DNA of 64,000 bases, taken from the NCBI GenBank assembly GCA_030248195.1, contig JASAND010026017.1, forward strand, positions 1-64,000, in the 5' to 3' direction. Below are positions 1 through 11,531 of this stretch, in pieces. A program made the position numbers and the translations under genes. The stretch comes from Trissonchulus latispiculum (lineage: Eukaryota; Nematoda; Enoplea; Enoplida; Ironidae). Under the pieces are notes generated by a model. It was not told where the DNA came from. It saw only the letters and a program-made list of their open reading frames with translations, and did no database searches. Each line of letters begins with the position of its first letter. The first letter of the stretch is position 1.

Positions 1-335
1 CTAAATTCCTGAAATATAACATAATTACTAAACACCATTATTAATCATGTTAAACAGTCCTAACTACTAACTTTTCTATTTCTAATCTAAATTCTAAGGT
101 ACTTCCTAAACTACTGGTTTATGTACATTTCGAAACTTCCTAAGTCGAAGTTACTGTTTAACTTTGTAGCTTTGAGATTTGGGAAGCTCGGAGTTTTACA
201 CGGGAAACCCTACGTTTTCTCATTTAAGACAGAGTTTGATGGAAATTTGTGAAATTTGTCGAGTGTAGCTCTAATACAATGATGAGCAATTATTATTAAA
301 CAAGATAGCAGAAACATATCTTAATTTACTGATCA
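1..335. other. AT-rich non-coding sequence
   Basis: No ORF of note, no RNA gene and no clear repeat seen. There is a short inverted pair, AACTTC/GAAGTT, near 133-152. Confidence 0.6.
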
Positions 336-2123
336 GAGGAAGCCGGCCATTCCTCCCCAAAACTCAGAATTGTGCAATTACGAAAGTAATGTGAAAACTC
401 AAGGTTTTATATTCAGTTCGAAAATAACCTATATTTTAGAAACCTGATAATTTTGAAGCCGATCTAACGCTGAAAACAGGGACAATTACAAGAACAGTGA
501 CTTTTAGATCATTAGCGCCTTCGTTACAGAATATGGCCGGCAACACCTAGTTGCCGGCTGTGGGGTGAAAAGATCCTTATACTTAGCTTAATAAAAATCA
601 GGGTCGTAATTAAGGGACCCTCTATCTCAGGCTCAAAAGGTGAGGTCCCCACTCAAAGTCCCGTAAACTACAAAACCCTCATAGCCACGAGGGCCTTCTT
701 CAAATCACAAAAACTGGCCTCTAGGGCCGTGGCTTGGAACAGTAATAAAATCATTGGCCAATTGGCCGCATAAAAAAGGGCCCGAAGGCCAAAAATCATA
801 TAATATTAAAACAAATAGGCCCGAAGGCCGACATTAAAAGATCCTAAATTTTTATCCCTAGCCAGTGGAATTGAGCCGGGTATAAGACACCCAATGGCTC
901 CTCAAATTGTAAGTGTTCGCGGGTTTGAGCTCAAATACCTTTTCTGGCCCGAGGGCCAGAAAAGTCCATAGATTTTTTCTTAAATGTTGAGGAAGGCGTG
1001 CAATCTCAGGTGCTGCAAAGCCACAGCCCACTATAGAGATGCACAGCCAAACAACAAAATTTGGCCGACCGCTCTCGGTCGGCCCTCAGCGAACACTGAG
1101 TGAGTCTAAAATTTTGAGACTGGGCTGACAGCTCTCTGACAGCCCAGTGACAGCATGATTCCGTCGGCGAAGCTTTGAATTTAAGGCAAAGCTTCTAGAA
1201 AGTTCTAGAACTTTCTAGAAGCTTGCTACCTTTAACATTGCAGAATCCAGGCTCTTTTGAGCCTGGTGGTCAGCCAGGGGAAGATTAACGATAATGGCGA
1301 AATATTGCCCCCAGCTGACCACTTTTCTGATTAATTTCGGGGTCCGAAACTTTCTAGAATTTTATAAAATTTTGGTTAACATGTAAATGCAACCAAAAGG
1401 GGAAGTTTCGGATCTAATTTTCGACTTTCTCGGATTCGGCTGAAATGGGGCTTAAAAATCAGGCCAATCCCGGCCGATTATGGGAAAAATAATTTTAAGT
1501 GCCATCTTTGGGCACAACTTATACGTCCATTTTTAATTTCTTAATTTTCTTTGGCTTCTCTTGTCCTGAGCCCCTACTTTGAAATTTAGAGTGAACTTTT
1601 GGCCACAAACAAGAGAAGCCAACACAGCAACCTTAGCAACAATTGCTTCCTATTGCTAGAAACTCAGTGTCCTCGCTTGACCGAGGAAGTAGGGAGCAAT
1701 TGTCTAAAAATGTGCATAAAAAATCGTACGTAATTTACTACCTAAAACTAATTACATATTTGTATTCTACGTACGTTTTTACCTATTTCTACTAATTTTT
1801 GTTGATTTCAATTTATTAAGGAGGAGGCTAAGCCCCCTCCGGACCTACCTATGTACACAAAGGTGTGTACTAACTTTCTTTTGGAGAGAGGCAATTCTCT
1901 CCTGGCCTTCTGGCCCAAACAAAAGTTCAAGTGAGGACAAGCCTCACGTGGAAAGAGTGAATGGACGTAGTAGTACTCCCACTACTACGCTGTCTGGGAA
2001 GTAGACGACTTCCCAGACAATGGAAAAAGGGAGTTCCCAAAAGTTAAGGCAAAGGTGGAAGGGAATAAACTCTAAGGCAAACCTTTTAAAGCGGTAAGAT
2101 TACGAAACTAAAAGTAATCTTAC
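336..2123. repeat. Hairpin-dense non-coding region
   Basis: No coding potential is visible. The stretch is filled with separate short inverted repeats, most of them perfect with loops of 2-17 nt, one after another. Stems read directly: 336-341/350-355, 536-544/550-558, 600-605/616-621, 756-767 (GGCCAATTGGCC), 924-935, 939-950/953-964 (12 bp, 2-nt loop), 1063-1071/1076-1084, 1120-1127/1140-1147, 1169-1177/1187-1195, 1189-1224, 1247-1254/1259-1266, 1266-1274/1314-1322, 1343-1352/1403-1412, 1553-1564/1609-1620, 1639-1652/1690-1703, 1725-1732/1768-1775, 1820-1840, 1883-1889/1896-1902, 1931-1936/1942-1947, 1966-1974/1981-1989, 1991-2002/2008-2019 and 2094-2103/2114-2123. Such spacing is not seen in the flanks. 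It may be a structured non-coding RNA or an unclassified mobile element; no function is recognised. Confidence 0.75.
1189..1224. promoter_or_regulatory. Perfect six-module heat-shock element palindrome
   Basis: This is a 36-bp perfect palindrome. Its core alternates TTC and GAA triplets with 2-bp spacers: TTCtaGAA three times, joined by ag and ct. That is the canonical binding array for heat-shock factor trimers (established knowledge), here with six contiguous perfect modules. A further single TTCTAGAA lies at about 1352-1359, just before a TATA-like TTTATAAAAT. No gene is seen downstream, so the element may drive a non-coding RNA or belong to a mobile element. Confidence 0.7.
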
Positions 2124-4062
2124 TAAAACATTTTCATTTATAACTCACTCATTTTTGGGAGTTAAAAAATGGGGATGGCATTTTTGGAATCAGGAGAAAA
2201 TTGCCTTTCCAATGAACCTAAGTTGTTTTCTAACCAAAAATTATTAAATTTAACTAATTAAAGCCTAATTACTATTAATTAACGAATATAAACACTACCT
2301 AACAGAAAATAAGTTCATTTTACATTATGCAACTACCTACATACCTATTTTAAACCTACCTAAGTGACTTTCTTCCAATATTTGGGCACTTTATGGCCTT
2401 GAAACTGCACTTTGGGGAATTTTTACGATCATAAGCCTAAGCTTGCACGATTCTTTCTGCAGTTAGGAACTAAGATTGTTTTGACACGGATTTCCTAACG
2501 GCCACAGATGACAATATGATTGAAAAAGGTCCCATCCCGGACCAATAACGGATCAAAGAAGAGTACCCACTCTTCAAATGGATCTCCTGCCAATTCGCTT
2601 TGATTAATGGATTCTTTGATTTAGATATTAGTTTTAAGTGTGCATTCTGTTATTCTTGGTGTTCTAGATGGTGAGATATCCCTATTAAGCAATTAAACGA
2701 GTCTAGTTCTATTATTAATTCACCCTTTGGAGTAAAAACCAGGGATGTTAATTGTAGGTTTCGGTCTGGCAACTCTGATATTTTTATCAATTACAAAATA
2801 TTTATACAAATATGAACTTGAACTTCTCATTCCGGCAAACATGATGAAACATAAGCAATGCAATGATCTTCTATTCAACAGGATGTTGTTCGTTCTTTCA
2901 AATAATTAACTGGTTAACCAATTTTGACCCATTTTGGCCATAATGAAAGTCTTTTCATTACATATGTCAAATATCTAACATGTCTAACATTTGTCCATTA
3001 ACACAGAGCATATACTTTAAAAATTTGGTTTTTCATTATGTATTGCGATAAATTAAATTATATTAAATTGTTCACTTACTTCAACGTTTACCTTGGTTTC
3101 GAAAATAATCTGAAAAACATATTCTACTGAATACAGTTCTGCAATAATCATAAAACCTATAAAAGCTAGACAATAATTTGCCATAGACAGACAGATTCAA
3201 ATAACATCAAGCTGCGAAAATGCTCAAGACTAAAGTATAGAAAAAAAGCCAATTAATATTGGACATTGAACAAAAATTTAAGCTAAAATTTTAGCTTGGT
3301 AAGTCAAAAATCTCAAAAATTTGAGATAAATTCAGAAAACCGGGTCAAGACCGGGTCGAAGCTCTTGACCCGGTGACCCGGTGACCCGGTCCAAAAAGTG
3401 ACCCGAACTGACCCGGTGACCCGGTGACCCGGTTCCATCTCTGGAACACATGATATGAAATCCAACTATAGCATGGAGAGGTATCCTATTTAGTCTAATT
3501 TAGTGCAAGCCTTTTGCTCACACTGCAGCAAGCAATCTTTTTCACAAAAATCTTAGTAGTCTACCTTAGTCATACAAAACATCCCTAAAGCCTAAATTAC
3601 AGCCAAAATCATTGTTTCTGCAGCACCTCCTTTGTCCGAACTAAATCGAAACTCTATCCCAAATTAATCAAAGAATGACTAAGTGAAGCATACAAGTATC
3701 TTTTAGCAGGTAAACAAACTCAGGAAAAATAATGAAAAATTCCTTGAGATTTGATGACGCGAATTTGCACGAAATAAATAATGGTATCTCATTTGCAGCT
3801 GTCTGATTGCAAATCCAATTTTGCTTGACTTTCTGGTTATGTTGGCGTCGAAAACAGCGATATAATTCTAGCTTTCTAGCCTTTTTTCGTCTCTTTCAGT
3901 CTATCTGAACGCAGTTCGGAAATCCAAAAGACTAAAAAGAGGGATAAAAACGATGCAAGCAAAGCATTTAGTGTTATAGTTATAGCATAGTAATGGTATG
4001 GTAGCATTAGAATGGTTCATGCAGGAGTCTTCTTATGCAAAATAAATTATAAATAAATCCTA
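2124..4062. other. AT-rich intergenic sequence
   Basis: No ORF above about 60 codons and no recognised RNA gene. The only structured piece is the GTGACCCG repeat block listed separately. The hairpin density of the preceding region stops at about 2123. Confidence 0.6.
3339..3434. repeat. GTGACCCG short tandem repeat
   Basis: Repeated copies of GTGACCCG and CCGGGTC-like octamers stand out in AT-rich surroundings. Several copies are contiguous at 3365-3390 and 3410-3433. Confidence 0.8.
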
Positions 4063-5018
4063 CCGGCATCAACGGGTTGTCGCAGCCATTTTCCCCTTAT
4101 CTAAAGGGTCAAAACTCAGTTTTGGTGCATTTTCAAAACTTGGTTCTATTACAAATTTTTTCCTACTCGTTGAGGGCTTTCAGATGAATACCATATCGAC
4201 TACTTTTGAGACAATTTTTTAAAATTCGGGTTTTCCGGGAATTACCGGATTTTTAGTTTTTCGGTTATAACTTTCGCTAGGCGGATTTCCGGAAGATCCC
4301 CGCAAGCAGGAGACTTGTTCAGCTCGACGAGCTCTTTCATTTGAGCCCCATATCGACCACTTTCGGAGAAATTTTTCAAAATCCGGAATTTTCCGGATCG
4401 AATATCTCGAAATCCGTAAATTTTCCGGAAATTTCGATTTCAGTTTCGAAATCAGCGTGGTCGACTTACCCTATGACAACCTTTTAAGCAAAATCGGAGA
4501 CAAAACATTTTTAAGTCCAAAATCCGGGTTTTCGTGAATTCCCGGATTTTCAGTTTTTCGGCTATAACTTTCGCTAGACATATTTCCGGAAAATGTCGCA
4601 AGAAGGAAAGTTGTTCAGCTCGGCGAGCTCTTTCATTTGAGTACCATATCGACCACTTTTGGAGAAATTTTTCAAAATCCGGAATTTTCCGGGTCGAATA
4701 TCTCGAAATCCGGAAATTTTCCGGAAATTTCGATTTCAGTTTCGAAATCAGCGTGGTCGACTTACCCTATGACCAACGTTTAAGCAAAATCGGAGACAAA
4801 AAATTTTTACGTTTCCCTTGGTCCCCCCTTACGATTTTTAAAATTCCGGGATTAGCCATTCCCGGAATCCGGGAGATATCGGCATGCCCTTACAAACGGG
4901 AGCACTTCAGGTCACCCTACAACTATGGTGAGAATTTCAGCCCGATCGGTCCAGCCAATCTCGAGAAAAAGAGGGGGGACACAGATGTTGACCGGAATAA
5001 TAAATAAATAAATAAAGA
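4063..5018 (+). repeat. Array unit 1
   Basis: The 5' variant reads CCTACCGGCATCAACGGGTT, then GTCGCAGCCATTTTCC. The body contains a monomer whose first half resembles the 160-bp satellite (CTATTACAAATTTTTTCCTA, then CTCGTTGAGGGCTTTC) and whose second half resembles the 155-bp satellite. It ends in a G-run, GGACA and (TAAA)n at about 4998-5018. Confidence 0.65.
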
Positions 5019-5035
5019 AACTTAGCCATATCAAA

Positions 5036-5069
5036 GGGTTGTCTTTTTTTTTAAAAAATGCGACAACCC
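5036..5069 (+). repeat. Mini hairpin module 1 in TAA tract
   Basis: Stem GGGTTGTC/GACAACCC around a T-run and A-run loop, flanked on both sides by TAA or TAAA microsatellite. Confidence 0.7.
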
Positions 5070-5096
5070 AATAATAATAAGAATAATAATAACAAA

Positions 5097-6071
5097 TCCT
5101 ACCGGCATCAACGGGTTGTCGCAGCCATTTTCCTTGTATCAAAGGGCTGAACTCAAAACACTTTGTATTTTTCTTCCTATATACTGCCAAATCTCAGTTT
5201 TGGAACATTTTCAGCCTTTGGTTCTATTACAACCTTTTCCCTACTCGATGAAAGCTTTCAAATAAGTACCATATCGACTACGTTTTGGACAAGTTTTTAC
5301 ATTCCGGTTTTTTCGGGAATTCCCGGGTTTTCATAATATCGGCTACAACTATCGCAAAATGTCGCAAGAAGGAAACTTGCTCAGCTCGACGAGCTCTTTC
5401 ATTTGAGCCCCATATCGACCACTTTTGAAGAAATTTTTGAAAATCCGAAATTTTCCGGGGCAAATATCTCGAAATCCGTAAATTTTCCGGAAATTTCGAT
5501 TCCTGTTTCGAAATCAGCGTAGTCGAATTACCCTATGACCAACTTTTCAGCAGAATCGGAGACAAAAAATTTTTAAGTCCAAAATCCGGGTTTTCGTGAA
5601 TTCCCTGATTTTCAGTTTTTCGGCTATAACTTTCGCTAGACTCATTTCAGGAAAATATCGCAAGAAGGAAAGTTGTCCAGCTCAACGAGCTCTTTCATTT
5701 GAGCCCCATATCGACCACTTTTGGGGAAATTTTTCAAATTCCGAATTTTTCCGGGGCGAATATCTCGAAATCCGTGAATTTTCCGGAAAATTCCTTTTCG
5801 GTTTCGAAATCAGCGCGGTCGAATTACCCTATGACCAACTTTTGAGCGAAATCGGAGACAAAAAATTTTTACGTTTCCCTTGGTCCCCCCTTACCATTTT
5901 TAAAAATTCCGGGAGCCGCCATTCCCGGAATCCGGGAGATATCGGGATGCCCTTACAAACGGGAGCACTTCAGATCACCCTACAACTATGGTGAGAATTT
6001 CAGCCCGATCGGTCCAGCCAATCTCGAGAAAAAGGGGGGGGGACACGATTGTTTACCGATATAATAAATAA
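5097..6071 (+). repeat. Array unit 2
   Basis: It starts with the same CCTACCGGCATCAACGGG variant as unit 1 and ends with CGATTGTTTACCGATATAAT followed by AAATAAAC. Its right part (about 5365-6065) is almost identical to about 6955-7652 in unit 3, including an identical 132-codon open frame at 5596-5994 and 7184-7582. Confidence 0.65.
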
Positions 6072-7659
6072 ACAAGCGAAGTTGCGAGAATGGGTTGCCG
6101 CGGCATTTTCCCTTTGGGGGGACGGATTTTCAGAAGAATGCAACAGTATTTTGGTCGTAATTTTCGCTACACACATTTCCCGAAAATGCCGCAAGCAGAA
6201 AAGTTGTTCAGCTCGACGAGCTCTTTCATTTGAGTACCATATTGACCACATTTGAAGAAATTTTTTAAAATCCGGGTTTTCGTGAATTCCCGGATTTTCA
6301 GTTTTTCGGCTGTAACTTTCGCTAGACGCATTTCCGGAAAATGCCGCAAGCAGAAAAGTTGTTCAGCTCGACGAGCTCTTTCATTTGAGTACCATATTGA
6401 CCACTTTTGAAGAACTTTTTTAAAATCCGGGTTTTCGTGAATTCCCGGATTTTCAGTTTTTCGGCTGTAACTTTCGGTAGGCGCATTTCCGGAAAATGCC
6501 GCAAGCAGAAAAGTTGTTCAGCTCGACGAGCTCTTTCATTTAAGTACCATATCGACCACTTTCGGAAAAATTTTTCAAAATCCGGGTTTTCGTGAATTCC
6601 CGGATTTTCAGTTTTTCGGCTGTAACTTTCGGTAGGCGCATTTCCGGAAAATGTCGAAAGAAGGAAAGTTGCTCAGCTCGACGAGCTCTTTCATTTAAGT
6701 ACCATATCGACCACTTTTGAAGAAATTTTTGAAAATCCGAAATATTCCGGGGCAAATATCTCGAAATCCGTAAATTTTCCGGAAATTTCGATTCCTGTTT
6801 CGAAATCAGCGTAGTCGAATTACCCTATGACCAACTTTTGAGCAGAATCGGAGACAAAAAATTTTTAAGTCCAAAATCCGGGTTTTCGTGAATTCCCTGA
6901 TTTTCAGTTTTTCGGCTATAACTTTCGCTAGACGCATTTCCGGAAAATGTCGCAAGAAGGAAACTTGCTCAGCTCGACGAGCTCTTTCATTTGAGCCCCA
7001 TATCGACCACTTTTGAAGAAATTTTTGAAAATCCGAAATTTTCTGGGGCAAATATCTCGAAATCCGTAAATTTTCCGGAAATTTCGATTCCTGTTTCGAA
7101 ATCAGCGTAGTCGAATTACCCTATGACCAACTTTTGAGCAGAATCGGAGACAAAAAATTTTTAAGTCCAAAATCCGGGTTTTCGTGAATTCCCTGATTTT
7201 CAGTTTTTCGGCTATAACTTTCGCTAGACTCATTTCAGGAAAATATCGCAAGAAGGAAAGTTGTCCAGCTCAACGAGCTCTTTCATTTGAGCCCCATATC
7301 GACCACTTTTGGGGAAATTTTTCAAATTCCGAATTTTTCCGGGGCGAATATCTCGAAATCCGTGAATTTTCCGGAAAATTCCTTTTCGGTTTCGAAATCA
7401 GCGCGGTCGAATTACCCTATGACCAACTTTTGAGCGAAATCGGAGACAAAAAATTTTTACGTTTCCCTTGGTCCCCCCTTACCATTTTTAAAAATTCCGG
7501 GAGCCGCCATTCCCGGAATCCGGGAGATATCGGGATGCCCTTACAAACGGGAGCACTTCAGATCACCCTACAACTATGGTGAGAATTTCAGCCCGATCGG
7601 TCCAGCCAATCTCGAGAAAAAGGGGGGGACACGATTGTTTACCGATATAATAAATAAAC
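6072..7659 (+). repeat. Array unit 3 with 155-bp satellite body
   Basis: It begins AAGCGAAGTTGCGAGAATGG and carries a run of 155-bp monomers; the phrase CTCTTTCATT recurs at 6221, 6376, 6531 and 6686. Its right part then repeats that of unit 2. Confidence 0.65.
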
Positions 7660-8316
7660 TAGCGCTACTGCAAGAATGTGTTGCCCACAACACACACCTT
7701 TGGGGTATAGACGTTGCTAGATACATTTTAAGTTGTTTCTGTCCAGAAAATCTGTCCCAGGACTCAAAGAGCTTTCAATTAAGCACCATATTGCACATGT
7801 TTCAACGAATTTTTGAAAATCCGGTTTTTTCCGGAAATTCCGGATTTTCCTATCTGCGGCCATAACTTTCGCTAGAAGCATTTCCAGAACATACGGCAAT
7901 GATGAAAATTACTCAGCTCGACGAGATCTTTCATTTGAGTACCATATCGACCACTTTTGAAGAAATTTTTCAAAATCCGGAATTTTCCGGGTCGAATATC
8001 TCGAAATCCGGAACTTTCCGGAAATTTCGATTTCAGTTTCGAAATCAGCGTGGTTGAGTTACCCTATGACCAATTTTTGAGCGAAATCGGAGACAAAAAA
8101 TTTTTGACCAAATTTTGGATTTTGAAATTTCGCCTTGGTCCCCCCTTACCAACCGAAAAATTCCGGGATTCGCCATTCCCGGAATCCGGAAGGTATCGGA
8201 CCCATCTTGCTTCCCGGAGATGTCCTAGTCAAGGGCTTCAAAATGAGGTATCAACCACCCCTGTACCCCTTCCCAATCTCGAGATCTAGGGGGGGACAGA
8301 CGGATAATAATAATAA
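7660..8316 (+). repeat. Array unit 4
   Basis: A short unit starting TAGCGCTACTGCAAGAATGT and ending with the common tail CTTCAAAATGAGGTATCAAC, CAATCTCGAGATC, a G-run, GGACAGACGGA and (TAA)n. Confidence 0.6.
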
Positions 8317-9309
8317 CTAGCGAAGTAGCGAGAATGGGTTGCCGCGGCATTTTCCGTTTATAGATTGCTATATCTCCCAAAAGAAGCACCGTTGTGACCC
8401 AGTATAGTCTGATTCGTGTAGTCCGTATCGAGAGCTCTCAATAGAGTACCAAATTGACCATATTTAGAGTTGTTTAGATTTTTGGTCATTTTGGTAGATT
8501 TTGACCATGTTTGCCCCCTTTGAAGCTCCGCAACTCAATTTTCGTACATTTTGGCGGCTTGGCCCTGTTACAACTTTTTATGTACTCAACGAGAGCTTTC
8601 GAATGAGCCCCATATTAGGTGATTTCCGCTACTTTCAATTGTGAGCCATTTTGGCCAATTTTGACCATTTTTGACCTCTTTGAAGCTCCGTAACTCAATT
8701 TTCGTGCACTTTGGCTGCTTGGCCCTATTACAGCTTTTTATCTACTCAACGAGAGCTTTCGAATGATACCCATATTAGGTGATTTCCGGTACTTTCACTT
8801 TTGAGCCATTTTGGCCGATTTTGACCTTTTTTGACCCCTTTGAAGCTCCGTAACTCAATTTTCGTACATTTTGACGGCTTGGCCCTATTACAACTTTTTA
8901 TCTACTCAACGAGAGCTTTCGAATGACACCGATATGAGCCCGACCCGAGAACTTTCAATTTTGAGCCATTTTGGCCGTTTTTGGCCATTTTTTGACCATT
9001 TTTCGCCTCATAACTCAAAATGAGTGCATTTTCAGGCCTTGACCCAATTACAACTTTTTCATTACTCGCCGAGAGCTTTCGAATGATACCAAAATTAGCT
9101 CATTTGGACAACTTTTTTATTTTACTCATTTTTACTCACGGGGGTGCTCCGGGAGCACCTCTGCTCCCCCGGGGCTCCCCGCGCTTCCGGGAGCAGTTCA
9201 AGTCAAGACCTTCAAAATGAGGTATCAACCACCTCTCTACTCCTTTCCAATCTCGAGATAGAGGGGGGGGACAGGGGTGGTAACGAGATGATGAATAATA
9301 ATAATAAAC
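8317..9309 (+). repeat. Array unit 5 with 160-bp satellite body
   Basis: It starts TAGCGAAGTAGCGAGAATGG. The body holds 160-bp monomers: GAGAGCTTTC recurs at 8591, 8751, 8911 and 9071, exactly 160 bp apart. A GC-rich palindromic block and the common (TAA)n tail follow. Confidence 0.65.
9133..9200 (+). repeat. GC-rich palindromic block
   Basis: GGTGCTCCGGGAGCACC is a perfect hairpin, followed by TGCTCCC/GGGAGCA as a second inverted pair. The same block recurs at 14542-14602 in unit 10. It contrasts sharply with the AT-rich flanks. Confidence 0.7.
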
Positions 9310-9327
9310 GGACATACCCAGATGAAA

Positions 9328-9359
9328 GGGTTGCCTTTTTGTTGAAAAAGCGGCAACCC
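9328..9359 (+). repeat. Mini hairpin module 2
   Basis: Stem GGGTTGCC/GGCAACCC, preceded by ACGGACATACCCAGATGAAA and flanked by (TAA)n. Confidence 0.7.
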
Positions 9360-9391
9360 AATAATAATAATAAGCACAGACCAATAACAAA

Positions 9392-9425
9392 GTGTTGCCC
9401 ATTCCTTTGGAAAAGTGGGCAACAC
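9392..9425 (+). repeat. Mini hairpin module 3
   Basis: Stem GTGTTGCCCA/TGGGCAACAC with the inner self-complementary TTCCTTTGGAA. It lies between (TAA)n and the start of unit 6. Confidence 0.7.
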
Positions 9426-9427
9426 AA

Positions 9428-10277
9428 CAAGCGAAGTTGCGAGAATGGGTTGCCGCGGCATTTTCCCTTTGGGGGGACGGATTTTCAGAAGAATGCAACA
9501 GTATTTTGGTCGTAATTTTCGCTACACACATTTCCCGAAAATGCCGCAAGCAGAAAAGTTGTTCAGCTCGACGAGCTCTTTCATTTGAGTACCATATTGA
9601 CCACATTTGAAGAAATTTTTTAAAATCCGGGTTTTCGTGAATTCCCGGATTTTCAGTTTTTCGGCTGTAACTTTCGCTAGACGCATTTCCGGAAAATGCC
9701 GCAAGCAGAAAAGTTGTTCAGCTCGACGAGCTCTTTCATTTAAGTACCATATCGACCACTTTCGGAAAAATTTTTCAAAATCCGGGTTTTCGCGAATTCC
9801 CGGATTTTCAGTTTTTCGGCTGTAACTTTCGGTAGGCGCATTTCCGGAAAATGTCGCAAGAAGGAAAGTTGCTCAGCTCGACGAGCTCTTTCATTTAAGT
9901 ACCATATCGACCACTTTCGGAAAAATTTTTCAAAATCCGGAATTTTCCGGTTCCAATATCTCGAAATCCGGAAATTTTCCGGAAATTTCGATTTCAGTTT
10001 CGAAATCAGCGCTATCGAATTACCCTATGCCCAACTTTTAAGCGAAATCGGGGACAAAAAATTTTTACGTTTCCCTTGGTCCCCCCTTACCATATTAAAA
10101 AATTCCGGGAGCCGCCATTCCCGGAATCCGGGAAATACCGGACTGTCCGCGCTTCAGTCAACACTTCACCCCACCCCAAACCTCCACTGAAAATTTCAGC
10201 CCAATCGGTCCACCCAATCAAAAGTTAGAGGGGGGGGGCAGGGGTGGTAACGAGATGAATAAATAATAATAATAATA
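9428..10277 (+). repeat. Array unit 6 with 155-bp satellite body
   Basis: Its first part is nearly identical to the start of unit 3, followed by fewer 155-bp monomers. It ends with AGAGGGGGGGGGCAGGGGTG, GTAACGAGATG and (TAA)n. Confidence 0.65.
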
Positions 10278-11531
10278 ATAACTAGCGACTGCGAGAGTGT
10301 GTTGCCCACCTGCATATTCCATTTGGGTCAGAGCTTTATTTCCTAAGACTTTGATAGCGTCTCGTTCAAGAAATGGGTTCTTCTGTTATACGATTGGTTT
10401 TATTCGATTACAATAATGACGACACCTTCATCCTAAATTGGTTGCCCTTAAAAGGGCAGTTGGGATAAGTGAATTTTATATTACACTTTGTTAATACTGC
10501 TTCATACAAATGGTTGCCCTTAAAAAGGCAGTTGGGATAAGTGACTTTCCCATTACAATTTGTTAACACTACTTCATACAAATGGTTGCCCTTAAAAAGG
10601 CAGTTGGGATAAGTGATTTTTCAAGTATACCCTGAATATATACTACTTCATACAAATGGTTGCCCTTAAGAAGGCAGTTGGGATAAGTGATATTTCGACT
10701 AAATTTTGATTGTAGATTTATACTCTGCGTTCCCGGGTTATCCTAGAACCAACTTTTCAACCAAATCAGAGATAAAGCGTTTTTACCATTTTTGACACCC
10801 TTATCTTGACATGGTTGCCCATAAAAGGGCAGTTGGGATAAGGAATTTTCGACTGAATATGGCTAAAACTTACTTGATACACCCTTCTAAACCATGTTCT
10901 AGCAAATCCACCGGCTAAACTTGACTAACGAGTTCAAAAAACACAGATATTAGGTGTTTCTGAGTTGTTTGCTCACTTTTGCGGTCTCAAACAGTGTAAC
11001 TTTTATCGATATCTCGTGATCCAAAAGGGTTAGAAAAATTTCGTTTGCAGATTCGGAATCAGCGTCTCCGAATTAGCCTATGACCGACTTTTCAACCAAA
11101 TCGGAGACAAAAAGTTTTTGACCATTTTTGGCACCTTTGCCTGAACATGGTTGCCCATAAAAGGGCAGTTGGGATAAGCAATTATAGACTAAATATCGCT
11201 AAAAATTAATTGACAATTCTGTTTAAAGGGTGTCCTTGCAAATGCACCGGCTCATCTTGACTAAGACAAAAAGGTTTAGACCGTCTGGCACTGTGACGAC
11301 AGTCGGCTCACTTTCGCCTTCTCAGAGAACCAGAACCACCACCTTCGATTTTTAAAAATTTAAATTTTATATTCCCTGCCCTGGTCGACTAGGTGGAGAT
11401 AGAGTGATGAAATTCACGGATGCACACCTTCTTTTCACGCTCTTCAAAATGAGGTATTAACCAACCCTGTACCCCTTCCCAATCTCGAGTTCTAGGGGGG
11501 GGGACACCCACCTGCTAATAATAAGAATAAT
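10278..11531 (+). repeat. Array unit 7 with 73-bp hairpin repeats
   Basis: It starts TAGCGACTGCGAGAGTGTGT, then TGCCCACCTGC. It contains hairpin-bearing repeats with TGCCCTTAAAAGGGCA and CAGTTGGGATAAGTGA, and ends with the common tail. It is about 1.25 kb and closely matches unit 8 in order and sequence. Confidence 0.65.
10436..10690 (+). repeat. 73-bp tandem repeats with perfect hairpin core
   Basis: Four repeats start at about 10439, 10512, 10583 and 10656. Each holds a TGCCCTT/AAGGGCA stem with a very short loop, then CAGTTGGGATAAGTGA. Spaced single copies follow at about 10811 and 11148, reading TGCCCATAAAAGGGCA. A parallel set in the next unit lies at about 11690, 11762, 11834, 11908, 12063 and 12401. 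Confidence 0.75.

Noticed and set aside
5596..5994. Repeated 60-160 codon frames across the array (4534-13593)
   Set aside because: They track the 155-bp and 160-bp repeats, change frame between monomers and carry no domain; by-products of satellite DNA.
9328..9359. Intrinsic bacterial terminators
   Set aside because: GC stem plus T-run appearance only; the modules lie within eukaryotic (TAA)n tracts and recur as repeats.
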